Positions 22,845-33,215 of a stretch of 64,000 bases of DNA are shown here, piece by piece. The DNA comes from Stropharia rugosoannulata (taxonomy: Eukaryota > Basidiomycota > Agaricomycetes > Agaricales > Strophariaceae). Both the position numbers and the translations under genes were made by a program. The stretch covers positions 62,001 through 126,000 of the forward strand of contig JANCIK010000009.1 of assembly GCA_028532985.1 (NCBI GenBank). The letters are read 5' to 3'. The notes under the pieces were generated by a model that saw only the letters and a program-made list of their open reading frames with translations, did no database searches and was not told the origin of the DNA. How positions within the stretch are numbered: position 1 is the first letter of the stretch; each line of letters begins with the position of its first letter.

Positions 22845-25299
22845 TGTGTGGTAATGTCCTCGTCGTTGGAAAATGCGATCTGATGTGTATGATTGGGTCC
22901 GGTGAGCAATGCGTGCTGCGGTAGTAAGAAGTGCTTACAGTGAGGACTGTGTCAATTCGTTATGGGGAAAGGAAGGAAGAATTGAAGCAATGGACGTCCG
23001 ACCAGATTGTTCGGGAACGTGTCAAACACGTTTGGCGGTCTATTTAAAGTCTTCCATTGCCCACCGACTTATTTTTATCATGTATATTATTGAACAAACG
23101 GATGAACATCTGTCTACATAAGCCCACATCTTCCATCATTCTCTCTGCCTTAGTACCCAATAGCGTCCGGTAGTCTCCACTAGTGAGTAGATGTCTGAGC
23201 CGTAGTGAATGGTTAGAGTTTGGGACTCTGGGATAGCCCTCATAGCTCGTATGCTAGCCATGAGGCATTTTATTTTTATTTGCTAACTGACATGTCCGAG
23301 ATTATACCGCTCTATTGATACCTTCCTTCGTCCCTTTGCCTGCAATCCAGTCCACGGAGCACTGGGTCGAGGGGGTCGCATAACACCTTTTTGAATCTCT
23401 CCATCTCACTCACGACATACTCTACATTCAGAGCGGGAGCGTTGGGGCCAGACAGCATCGCCATCTATAGTACATTCTGTTTTTGAAGCACTCGGTCATG
23501 CTGCCGGCCCGCCGCCTGCGCAACGAAAAGGAAGTTACACAGCGACATAAGTTCGTTTTGTCGTCACTGCCTCCTACTTACAATTTGTCTACAATACCTC
23601 AGGGACCCCTCGACAACTTACAATTAACTTGCTTATGATTTTGGACCATAGAATCTTGCGATTTTAACGGTTAAGTATCGTCGTATAGGCGAAGCATGGT
23701 ATTGGACCTGCTCAGTGCTCACTAGAAGACAATAAACAAGAACGGGTACAGCTGTGGTGATAGTGGAGAAAGGGAAGAGAAGTGAGTGCTAGGTACGTGT
23801 CTGTGTTGCCGGTCTATTCGCCAGCACACATTTACGGTCTTTGTGGAGCCTGCTTGCATTTTCTTAGCCGCTTCACTGCCGTCTGTATGCTGCATGTCTT
23901 GCTATGTGTCTCTCCGTTTGCATAGCGAGGAATGTGCCCGTCTTTCACCCGCCTCACCGTGTTTATGCTTCCTTTGTTCAACTAGCCGGCCTATGCTACT
24001 CGCGGGATAGTCTGCACGCGGCCTCCCCTCGACGGCCCTCTTTGCCTGGTCGCGCTGTCATGTCCAACGACGTGCGACTCCCCCGCAACGGTATACGACG
24101 TACATTACACATTCAACTTCAGCTCGCCGATTGTGCTTTCATCGTGCGCGCTGTATACCCGTGCATGTTGCTGTCCCTTCATCCTGCAACTGCAACTTGT
24201 CCCCGAGGCAATGTCGAGCCGAGTGTCTGCGGCCCTCTTTCTGGGTTCTACAGGCCCTTTCCGGTGAGACCCTTTCCACTCCCTTCGTCCCCAGCCAGTG
24301 GCCCACCTCCCGCGCCATTTTTTCTTGCTCACCCTTTCCGCGGTGTTTTCCCGTTCTCATGTGCGCGTTGGAGACTATGCTCGTGAGATGGACGAGCAGA
24401 CGGATCACGCGAAGACGCGTTATACAGGCGGAAACGCTCCAAGACCTCGTGAAGGGCCATTGCGACGACTCCATGTATGCACATACCTATACACGGACGC
24501 TGTTAGGCTGCACTCATCCTCAAATATTTGTACAGCCATGTTGGATGTTGTTATACCTTTATTCATGCCTTTCCATCGTCCTGTATACCGTACCCTACCT
24601 ATAGAGAAGAAAATATAGAACTGTAGCGCCGCCCCTCTCAGGTCTTCTCTGTTGCTTTTCCTTCATGATAGGGGATATCTGGGTTACAGAGACGACGTAT
24701 GTCTACAAGATGCCGCCCTCGACCTATTGTGGTATACTTATTCATTGCTATTCGTACAGTATATTACCGTAGACTCGGATAGGACACTGCGTCCTACCTC
24801 ATTCTGAGTTATATTACGGGTTTTATGTGATATACGGCGTATCTTGTCTGGACTGTTTTGTTTCTTAGGGATTTATCCGGGAGCGCAGTAACGACGCACT
24901 GGTTACAACGAATATCGACAACCTTGTAGACCCGGATAGAGTACCGGGACCGTCCGTAATATATCCACCCCGCCCACCACTGTAATGTTTCCCGGGTTTT
25001 CAAACCATATCACATGATGCAGCACATAATAACAAAGCATGGCGCTTCCGAGCCTGGTAGAATTCGTCAACATATGTAGTGGTGAAGTCTCACCACATTA
25101 TATCAGTGTAGATTCTGTAGAGTAATGTTCTTGGTTAATAGATCAATAATTTCATTGTTTAATCCTACTACAGATACTCGAGAGCAAATGCGTCGTCCTA
25201 ATATTAGGCAGAATCCCACCACAAAATTAGTATACGCAACTGATTAATTCCTACTACCACAGCGACTCGCGCAGCACATGCGCGCGCCCTCCGCGGCTC
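22845..25299 (+). repeat. HET 5'-flank plus truncated non-coding repeat
   Basis: 22,845-23,460 is shared with the upstream flanks of HET copies 3 and 4, including the words GGGAACGTGTCAAACRCGTTTGG and GGCTTATTTTTATCATG (the first quoted with one ambiguity code). From about 23,470 the head of the long non-coding repeat appears and continues to about 24,620. 24,650-25,300 is unlike the repeat and leads into array A, so one end of the KDZ element probably lies here. No coding exon is supported. Confidence 0.6.
23194..23260 (+). other. tRNA-like relic upstream of HET copy 2
   Basis: The segment CGTAGTGAATGGTTAGAG resembles the A-box and D-arm of a tRNA. About 30 bp later GGACTCTGGGAT resembles an anticodon arm, and ATAGCTCGTATGC a decayed B-box. 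Related but shorter copies lie at 47,257-47,308 (with a clearer GGTTCGATTAC) and 53,621-53,671. A full cloverleaf could not be folded by eye, so I treat it as a decayed tRNA or tRNA-derived SINE piece copied with the HET segment. Confidence 0.3.
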
Positions 25300-26345
25300 C
25301 CACAAAGGCCTTGGTGGAATTACCCCACACACAAACCGCGAGCGCACAGGGGGATCTCCCCATCCATGCCGCGTGCTCTCCCGCGGCTGTGGTGGAATAT
25401 TTCCACACGCAGCAGATGAACGTACAGGGGAATTCACCCGTGAGCGCTCCGCTCTACGGTTGTAGTGAAAATACTCCACACATAAGTAATGCGCGCACAT
25501 GGAGATCCCCCCACATGCGCCGTGCCCTGAATCTGTGGTGGAATAATTCCACACACACAACATGTGCGCGCACATGGGGATTCCCCCACATGCGCCGCAC
25601 CCTGCAGCTGTGGTGGAATAATTCCACACACAAGCAATGTGCGCACTGCAGGGTGCCACACGCACTTTCCCCCAGGATGTGGTGGAATAATTCCACACAC
25701 ACAACATGCTCGCGCACATGGGAATCCCCCCATATGCGCCGCGCCCTGCAGCTGTGGTGGAATAATTCCACACACAAGCAATGTGCGCACAGGCGGGTTC
25801 CGCCACATGCGCCGCGCCCTGCATCTGTGGTGGAATAATTCCACACACACAACATGCTCGCGCACATGGGAATCCCCCCATATGCGCCGCGCCCTGCAGC
25901 TGTGGTGGAATAATTCCACACACAAGCAATGTGCGCACAGGCGGGTCCCCCCACATGCGTCGCGCTCTGCAGTTGTGGTGGAATAATTCCACACACACAA
26001 CATGCGCGCGCACATGGGGATTCCCCCACATGCACCGCGCTCTGCAGTTGTGGTGGAATAATTCCACACACACAACATGCTCGCGCACATGGGGATCCCC
26101 CCATATGCGCCGCGCCCTGCATCTGTGGTGGAATAATTCCACACACAAGCAATGTGCGCACAGGCGGGTCCCCCCACATGCGCCGCGCTCTGCAGTTGTG
26201 GTGGAATAATTCCACACACAAGCCCTGTGCGCACTGCAGGGTGCCACACGCACTTTCCCCCAGGATGTGGTGGAATAATCCCACACACATACAAGTCGTG
26301 CGCACACAGGAATCTCGTAATACCCGCCTGCCCTAAATGCATGTG
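25300..26345. repeat. Array A: palindrome-centred tandem repeat, about 14 units
   Basis: Units of about 73 bp each contain TGTGGTGGAATAATTCCACA, whose core GTGGAAT-A-ATTCCAC is a perfect inverted repeat. Spacers alternate between two types, giving a dimer period of about 146 bp. The outermost (left) units are degenerate (TGGTGGAATTACCCCACA, then a TATTTCC variant), as is usual at array edges. Long open frames on both strands here are by-products of the repeat. The array is oriented as the inverse of array C. Confidence 0.92.
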
Positions 26346-26397
26346 GTGACCTTCCAGCAACTTACCACACAACCGGTACTTGATACCAACAGCACAA

Positions 26398-26720
26398 ATG
26401 CCTGACAGTGATATCGACCCGGCTGACAGCGACATGGAGACATTACAAAGCGACCTGGAGATGGACAGTGACGGTGCAGTGAATTTTGATCAGTGAGCAA
26501 GATTTTTGTTCATGTTGATTTCATAGAGTGCTCGGTGGTGGACATTCTCGTCAAATCTGACTCCTCGGATTCCGAATGTGAGTATCTCTTCCTTTCTTTG
26601 CTCTATTTTATTTCACTCATTCTTGATGAAGATGATTCGGATTGCAGTGCTCTATTGCCTTGCAATAATAGATTCTGTGTAGACTCGTGCAATAGTTCGT
26701 CTATCCATATGAAATTGTGA
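26398..26720 (+). CDS. Possible small acidic protein next to array A
   Basis: An ATG at 26398, about 50 bp after array A, opens a strongly acidic frame (MPDSDIDPADSDMETLQSDL, then EMDSDGA). Further acidic codons (SDSSDSE, DSDC) follow at about 26,555-26,650 and would join by one or two short introns. A GTGAGT at about 26,577 is a good donor. I could not settle one exon structure: the best path uses GTGAAT at 26478 and an acceptor near 26528. It may instead be the 5' part of the next gene. Confidence 0.3.
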
Positions 26721-26767
26721 ATAGCTTACAAACCTATTTATGCACAGTATGCACTGATATTGTGTGT

Positions 26768-27367
26768 ATGAGATACAGATGTGTTGCTGCGCGTTCCCAA
26801 CCTCAAGTGAAAGTAAAGTTTTGGTTACCTGTAAGTTTCATATAATACATACCAATACTAAGCATGTAATAATATCAAAGGTGTCAGTATGTAACTGATG
26901 CCCCATTGCCTATCAGCAGTCCCATTATGCCAAACGGACGTCACAATCTCTCCCTCAATTACCGTCTTCACCATCTGGGTGAATTCCAGACATCAATTTA
27001 TATGGTCTACCATCCTCGAACGCGTCCCCACTGGCTCCCAGCTGACTTCAAACACAGGGACTTTGTAGATCCAAGTGGCATTCTTCTGTATAGGTCAGTC
27101 TATAGGGTAGATGACGAGTGTGGCCGCCTCGCACGTGAAGTCCGTCGACTTCATGCAGCACTAGCTGCTGCAGAGCCTTCCAAACCCCCGCCGCCAGTCC
27201 CAAAACGGTATCGATTACCAAGCGACCTGAAAAAAATCAAGAAGAAAAGTTACAGCTCGGACACGCAGTCTACTGAATACTCGTCAACAGACGAGTCTGA
27301 TGATGGATTTCGCAATTGCTGTACTTATGGTAGAAACTCGCAAACAGGCGAGATTACGTGTTGGTAA
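26768..27367 (+). CDS. KDZ-element protein of about 180 residues, unknown function
   Basis: Exons 26768-26830 and 26888-27367 join in phase through a 57-nt GTAAGT...GTCAG intron. The N-terminus is basic (MRYRCVAARSQPQVKVKFW). The middle holds YMVYHPRTRPHWLPADFKHR and a predicted helix (DDECGRLAREVRRLHAALAA) that looks like a short coiled coil. The C-terminal part is Pro-rich, then Lys-rich (SDLKKIKKK), then Ser/Thr/Asp/Glu-rich, and ends in NCCTYGRNSQTGEITCW. No domain is recognised. It lies in the left gene group of the element, and an upstream exon from the acidic frame at 26398 is possible. Confidence 0.55.
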
Positions 27368-27384
27368 TGGTAGAATTATACCAT
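27367..27384. promoter_or_regulatory. Isolated copy of the array palindrome upstream of the 850-residue gene
   Basis: ATGGTAGAATTATACCAT is an 18-bp inverted repeat with perfect 6-bp arms and the same GGTAGAATTAT core as array C units. It lies 157 bp upstream of the ATG at 27541 and overlaps the stop codon of the previous gene. I infer a binding site for the same factor that would bind the arrays. Confidence 0.45.
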
Positions 27385-27540
27385 ATTACTTTGTTACGGA
27401 ATATAACAATCGCGCTGGTTTTTTTGCTCGTCCCATTCTAAGTTTTTGACGTTTGATCAAAAAACTCCTGAGCAATATATAATCTGTCTGGTGAAAAATT
27501 CAATGTTGCATACCCTGCTTTCTTCTGCCATTTTCTCTCA

Positions 27541-30306
27541 ATGCCCCCAAAACGATCGTTTGCAAGCAGCCAGTGTTAGTCATTAGGTCTCTATACTCAC
27601 CTATAAGATAAAAACTTACTGTTATACCCATTACAGTGCTGGATCTTGATTCCGTCATTGCAGCTCAGGCTGCCGCACAATTGAAGCTAGATGCTTACAT
27701 CGATCAGCGTTCAAAGGGAAAGCGCAAAGTACTTAAGCCTACAGGTGTGTTTGTTTACTATTCCATTCACAACTCTAATATATATTCTGTACAGTAAAGG
27801 AAACTAATCTACGGAACGCATTGACTGAGGCAACTGAGCAGGTCGAGTCACTTCGTGCTAGCAACCTCGGCTTGCTCACCAATAAAAAACCTCAACTGTC
27901 TGTTACCCCGAGCTCCCCTCTGACAGAGCTTGCGGATGAGGGGCCCCCTTTTTCTATGGACGCTCAGGAGAGTTCATTCCTCGGATCGCACACCGGGAAT
28001 GATGATGGCAACGCTGCTGATGCGAGGGAATGGGACGGCGCCTGTCAAAAAAGTATGCCTGGTCTGAGTTATTCTGATGACTCCGAAGAGATGACATCAG
28101 TGAGTTTACCACATGACTTACAGTCAGCATCGATCTAATTCAGTTAATCTTAGCTTCTCAATCTGTCAATGCCGGAGAAAGAGGAGAAGCGTCGTGAGCT
28201 TCAGGTTCAGCTGAAGGAAATGCAGGGAACAATGCTCCAAGAACACAGCGAGCCAGGCAGTTACACTGTCTTGTCAGCTAAATATGCTAAGGTCAACCAC
28301 ATGATCAACATTTTGGAATCTCCGATCCCATTGACCTTCGCGGAAATGATGAACATGGCTGTATCCGACGAGCTCCCACAGCTCCCACACCTGAACGACG
28401 CATCCGCCCCGTTTGTCTACTACAATTTTGCGCAAGATCAAATTATAGGCAACAATATTTTTGGCGATCCTTTGTCGTTACTAGATAACCCTCCTGTAAC
28501 CCCTGAGCAACGTGCATCAACCTCTTTCTCTACCCCTAGGCCGAAAAATATAACTCCACAGTTCGACGTGTTCCCTGCTCAATCAGTGGCTCAAAATGTC
28601 TTGCCAGACGTACCATTCCCTTCCACCCCGACCCCTAAGATGCATAGCCGCTCTGATGCACCGCCTGTGCAATCCACGGCTGACAATCACTCGGCGCGGA
28701 ACAGGACGCAATCACCGGCATATCAAGCTCCTGACGTCACCACTGATGTCAGCATGGACGACAAAGCCAAATTTGTTGTTATTGATACCAAGACGGCTGA
28801 TAAGGATGTCCTGGCCATTCCTCCTAATGAAGACAAACCCGCGGCGCTCGGTGGGATTGGAGAATTGGCTGCTCCCGCCAATGACGACAAACCTGCAGTG
28901 CGTGACGGGGTTGAAGCATCGGACAACATCAATCAAAAACTTGCGGATATCAAGGCGCGCATCATGGCTCGTACTAAGTCCAGGGAGAAAGAAATTCGTC
29001 AGCTTATGAACATTCTCCTTGCAAACTCTGGGGTCACGGAAAGCGCTGAGACGACAAAGGCTAAGGACATCATCAACAGCAAAGTGAAGGCCCATGACGA
29101 AGCACTTGAAGCTCTCCGAGAGTTACGCAAGCAATTGAAGCAGGAACACAGTTCGCGCACTGTCAAGGTTGCTCCAAAAGTACAGGTGTCGAAGAAGCAG
29201 CCAAATGTTGGCTTGGCACAACTTGTACTCATTCTGACGAATCAACATGTCAAAGTAGACTTCAGTAACAATAACTTGGTTATGGCAATCGACGAATATC
29301 TCCCTGGCGGTCCATTCCAGACTAATGAAGAGCGACTAGTTGCGATTAAACATGAGTCTGAGTTGACTCTTACCCGCCAGGAAGCCTTTGAGTTAGAACT
29401 GCACTCGGATAACGATGACGACAACAGCGACTCGGATGATGACTCCAGGAAAAGAAGGAAACTGCGAGCTGATGTCTACACCGAGAGCGAGCCACTCGAG
29501 TACCTCTCAATGTCGACTGAGTCAAAGGAGATATATGAGGGTACGCCTATCATCTAATTTCGCTTTATAATACTTACTGTTCTACAGCAAAGGTCCTAGA
29601 GGCAGTCAACAAATTTCTTCTTGATCCCTCTTTAGCCATTGAATTTAGCATGCGGCGTACTTTACGCACCGTCCAGAACTTTCTCCCCCAGGTATCAATG
29701 ATCTCCCGCGAGCTGGCCCTTCATATACACACCAACAAGAACGGCAACTTGCAATGCCGTTATCACGAGAAGAGCAAGACCAGACGCTACTGGGATGGCC
29801 GTGCCGTTCTGCCACACTTTTTGTATGGAGTCTCTTACCCCCCACAACTAGGGCCGAAGAAGCTGGGCAGCGATAACCACACACGCCCCCCGAACACGTT
29901 CATGGATTGCGGCTGTCCCTTTGAAGATGTATTGCTCGACTTCTATTTTTGGAAAACGTGGAAGGCGTCTTCGCGCAATCCGCTCTACACAGGCCGGCAA
30001 GAGGGTCTTGGATCGACTCACATGGACCCGCGAGTCAGAACATTCGTCGTACAAGCGTTCACAAATCTTACGGGACTCACCGTGGACAATATCTACTCGA
30101 GCGACAATGCCATGAGGACGGACACTAATAGCCGTGAGTTGCAATGGAAGCAAGCCTGCAGTCTGATCTGTAGGATGAATATGGCGAACAGCTTCAATGG
30201 ACCTTGGTTCCAGATGAGACAGTTTTCCGTAAAGGATGAGTATGACATGGAAAACAATGTCAAACGCCCTCGTCGTCGCTCAATCGGACCTGGATGCTCC
30301 TTTTAA
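27541..30306 (+). CDS. Large KDZ-element protein (850 residues), unknown function
   Basis: Exons 27541-27574, 27637-27744, 27795-28099, 28154-29540 and 29588-30306 join in frame over four introns of 47-62 nt (GTTAGT, GTGTGT, GTGAGT, GTACGC donors) into 850 residues. The N-terminus is basic (MPPKRSFASSQ) and is followed by a helical segment (NALTEATEQVESLRASN). The centre is low-complexity, with near-repeats around PPNEDKPAA and PANDDKPAV, then a charged coiled-coil-like region (ARTKSREKEIRQLMNIL) and an acidic patch rich in Asp and Ser near residue 570-580. The last 240 residues look globular, with CGCPFEDVLLDFYFWKTWKA, and end in a basic NVKRPRRRS. No family is recognised, and no 2-oxoglutarate dioxygenase (TET/JBP) HxD signature was seen. 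Context suggests a transposition accessory or DNA-binding partner. Confidence 0.75.
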
Positions 30307-30447
30307 GTAGTCTCGCATCAGTGGTCACATAGTTTCTGTATTTGTTGTAGAATTTCTGAATGCATGTGCACCCTTTTGCCCTGTTCACTAAAGTGTTTGT
30401 TATATAAAATTGTGTTCTTTGATATGTAGCGCCCTATGTAGTACGGC
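30307..30447. terminator. Probable 3' flank of the 850-residue gene
   Basis: The 140 bp between the stop codon and array B is AT-rich and contains no exon. Polyadenylation most likely takes place here. No specific signal is certain. Confidence 0.25.
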
Positions 30448-31478
30448 GTACGGTGGTAGAATTATTCTACACACATGCCGCACGTGCTTGTGGATAGATC
30501 AAGCGCTCCCCAAGCGGCTGTGGTAGAAATACTCTACACACCAGCCGCGCGCATGCAGGGGAATCACGCATGCAGGGGAATCACTCACAGGCATTCCCCA
30601 AGCAGCTACGTGTGGGGGAATTGCCCCACACATGTTCCCCAAGCGGCTGTGGTAGAAATATTCCACACACCAGCTGCATGCATGCAGGGGAATCACTCAC
30701 ACATGCTCCCCAAGCGGCTGTGGTAGAAATACTCTACACAACAGCCGCACGCATGCAGGGGAATCGCATGTGTGGGGGAATTGCCCCACACGTGTTCCCC
30801 AAGTAGCTGTGGTAGAAATATTCCATACACGAGCCGCATGCGTGCGGGGGAATCGCACATACGGAGGAATCACTCACACGCACTCCCCAAGTGACTGTGG
30901 TAGAAATACTCTACAGACCAGCCGCACGCGTGCAGGGGAATCGTGTGTGCGGGGGAATCACTCACAGGCGTTCCCCAAGCGGTGGTGGTAGAAATATTCT
31001 ACACACCAGCCGCACGCGTGCGGGGGAATCACTCACACGCGCTCCCCAAGCGGTGGTGGTAAAAATACTCTATGCACCGGCTGCGCACATGCAAGGGAAT
31101 CACCCTGCACGCGCTCCCCAAGCAGCGGTGGTAGAAATATTCTACACACCAGCCGCGCACATGCAGGGGAATCGTGTGTGCGGGGGAATCACTCACAGGC
31201 GTTCCCCAAGCGGCGGTGGTAGAAATATTCTACACACCAGCTGCACGCATGCAGGGGAATCGCTCACACGCGCTCCCCAAGCAGCTGTGGTAGAAATATT
31301 CTACACACCAGCCGCACGCGTGCGGGGGAATCACTCACACGCGCTCCCCAAGCGGTGGTGGTAAAAATACTCTACGCACCGGCTGCGCACATGCAAGGGA
31401 ATCACCCCGCACGCGCTCCCCAAGCAGCGGTGGTAGAAATACTCTACACACCAGCCGCGCGTGTGCAGGGGAATTGGC
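30448..31478. repeat. Array B: internal palindrome-centred repeat, about 13 units
   Basis: Units of about 72-90 bp contain GTGGTAGAAATATTCTACAC or a close variant, followed by a GC-rich spacer (CCAGCCGCACGCGTGC, then GGGGAATC and GCTCCCCAAGCGG). Orientation is the same as array A and opposite to array C. The arms use A-T at the third position (GTAGAA/TTCTAC) where array A uses G-C. Some units carry an extra insertion with its own GTGGGGGAATTGCCCCAC palindrome (near 30,610 and 30,773). Confidence 0.92.
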
Positions 31479-31574
31479 CAAATGAATGAGGGATCCCCGT
31501 ATGCGTGATTACCTTCTGTTTGCCTTTCTTCGTCTTGTACTTTCACAAACTAGTACTTCAAGCTCTTTGTTACA

Positions 31575-32514
31575 ATGGACAATGAATTGACAAAAGATCA
31601 GCGATACTACGAAAGGTTAGATACTCACTGCTCTCCTATGCTATTGCCTCACTAATGGTACCACTCAGAAACAAGGAGGTCATCAAGCAGAAAAATGCAG
31701 AAAGGAATAGGCTAAACCGTGTCAAGAAAAGGTAAGCAGTACAAGCAACTATCATGTCTTCTGTTCACCTGTTGCTGCTTAGGGAGAGTAACAGTTCAAT
31801 CAAAGCACTACAGCAGTCCCAATTGGATGCACCACCGAAGTACAGGTACAGTTCACACTTACAAGTCTGTTAGTTTGTACTGCTGATATACTTACAATAC
31901 TTACCAGGAATGCCAGTGTTCAAGTAGGCGGAGAAAGGCTATGCCCAGACTCCTGTTATTGCAGCTACTTACCTGGCCTGCATATTCCCATCGAGGAACT
32001 CATTCCATTGATGAACGGATATCATAAACCGAAGTCCCCCTTGACAAGACTTCCCGAAGAATTTGGGGATGTATCTTCTGCATACAAAGAGTACGATGTC
32101 TTCATCAACGCACGTCGCCTTGTTCAGGAATGGTGCTCCGCGTGGGGTGGTGTTAGAAACTGGCACGATGCCTTGGATGTTCTATTTCTCGAGGCCATGA
32201 GGAAGAATCATGACGCTTGCCGGGACACCTTACAGAAGATTTACAAACACTCGGAAGAAGGCAAGGACATTCTTAGCAGGATCGACGCAATGCAAGGACG
32301 TCTTCCTTCAGATCCGCTGGCCGTCTCCCTTTTATGGAGGTATTATACTGAAATGACGATTACTTTGACACGCGGGCTAACGATACTTGAATGCCGTTTG
32401 GAACTGGTTCATCGCGAGATGCTTGGTTTAGGTGACTTAGGTTACAGGAAATTCTTCAAACTTCTCTCAGACTGCAAGAATGCGCCTCAGAGAACTCCAA
32501 TGAGGAATTTCTAG
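31575..32514 (+). CDS. KDZ-element protein of 257 residues, basic N-terminus
   Basis: Exons 31575-31615, 31669-31731, 31783-31845 and 31908-32514 all join as AG|gt...ag|R, in phase, with introns of 51-62 nt. The N-terminus (NKEVIKQKNAERNRLNRVKK) is highly basic and resembles a DNA-binding basic helix. The next part has a small cysteine group (CPDSCYC). The C-terminal two thirds are helical and charged (EEGKDILSRIDAMQGRL), perhaps a coiled coil. The gene starts about 95 bp after array B and is transcribed away from it. No family is recognised; I suspect a transposon accessory or regulator with a bZIP-like layout, but no leucine zipper register is clear. Confidence 0.75.
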
Positions 32515-33215
32515 GTATATCTAGTACATACAGTACTTGACAACTGTACCCACATTTTGTTTGTACACTTCTATGCTACTAAATAAACAACTTGTTCGCT
32601 AAATAAATGTATCATTGAGAGTGAGAGAGCATGAGATAGAGTAAGAGAACATGAGGTGGATTGCTTTACGTCGCATGTGTGCAGACATAATGCATGTAAA
32701 TCCAATGTAAATCAGTCGCAAACCATTTGCGACGCTGTCTCCACATCCTTCCCCACCTCGCATTTAGTGTATATAACAAATATTTATGACATTTTACCCA
32801 TAAGAGATCTGGGAACATCTTAAATACTGGAAAGAACACAGAGTTTATTGGGGAAATGAGGCATACCATAGGACTGGGAGTTTTGATGAGGTCAACAACA
32901 TAGTTTCATACTGTATATTGACCGTCCGAGTATCCAAAACCATGCCACCTTTTAAATTGCCGTATCCCCCCATTTGACAGTCGTTTTACATAGGTCCAAA
33001 TACTCTCAGTGTATATCTGTAATTTTTATTTGCATATTCAGACTGTACATGAAGCAAAACGGCCCACAATATGTTCAAAAATGTGATTTACGCTTGTTTG
33101 CGACGTTTGCGAGACGCAATATTCATGTACAGGGAAGTTGTTATACTTAATTCTGTTAGACACACGTCTCAATTACACATATTCATTGAACTTGACATGG
33201 AGTATATTGAAAGAG
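32515..33215. other. Convergent intergenic region inside the KDZ element
   Basis: This 700-bp AT-rich interval separates the rightward 257-residue gene from the leftward 460-residue gene, so both transcripts end here. A GAGAGTGAGAGAGCATGAG-type purine run occurs at 32,617-32,655. No exon is supported. Confidence 0.5.

Noticed and set aside
24650..25300. Exact terminal inverted repeats and target duplication of the KDZ element
   Set aside because: Several short resemblances with 40,870-41,140 were seen, but none was long or symmetric enough to call. Termini are left approximate.
25204..26435. Long open frames on both strands (up to 367 codons) with Cys/His-rich repeated peptides in array A
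   Set aside because: They follow the DNA repeat period in several frames on both strands at once, with no splice or start context. The palindromic repeat explains them. Similar frames occur in arrays B and C.
27541..30306. TET/JBP dioxygenase gene, often carried by KDZ elements
   Set aside because: No HxD...H iron-binding pattern or other core motif was found in this or the other element genes.
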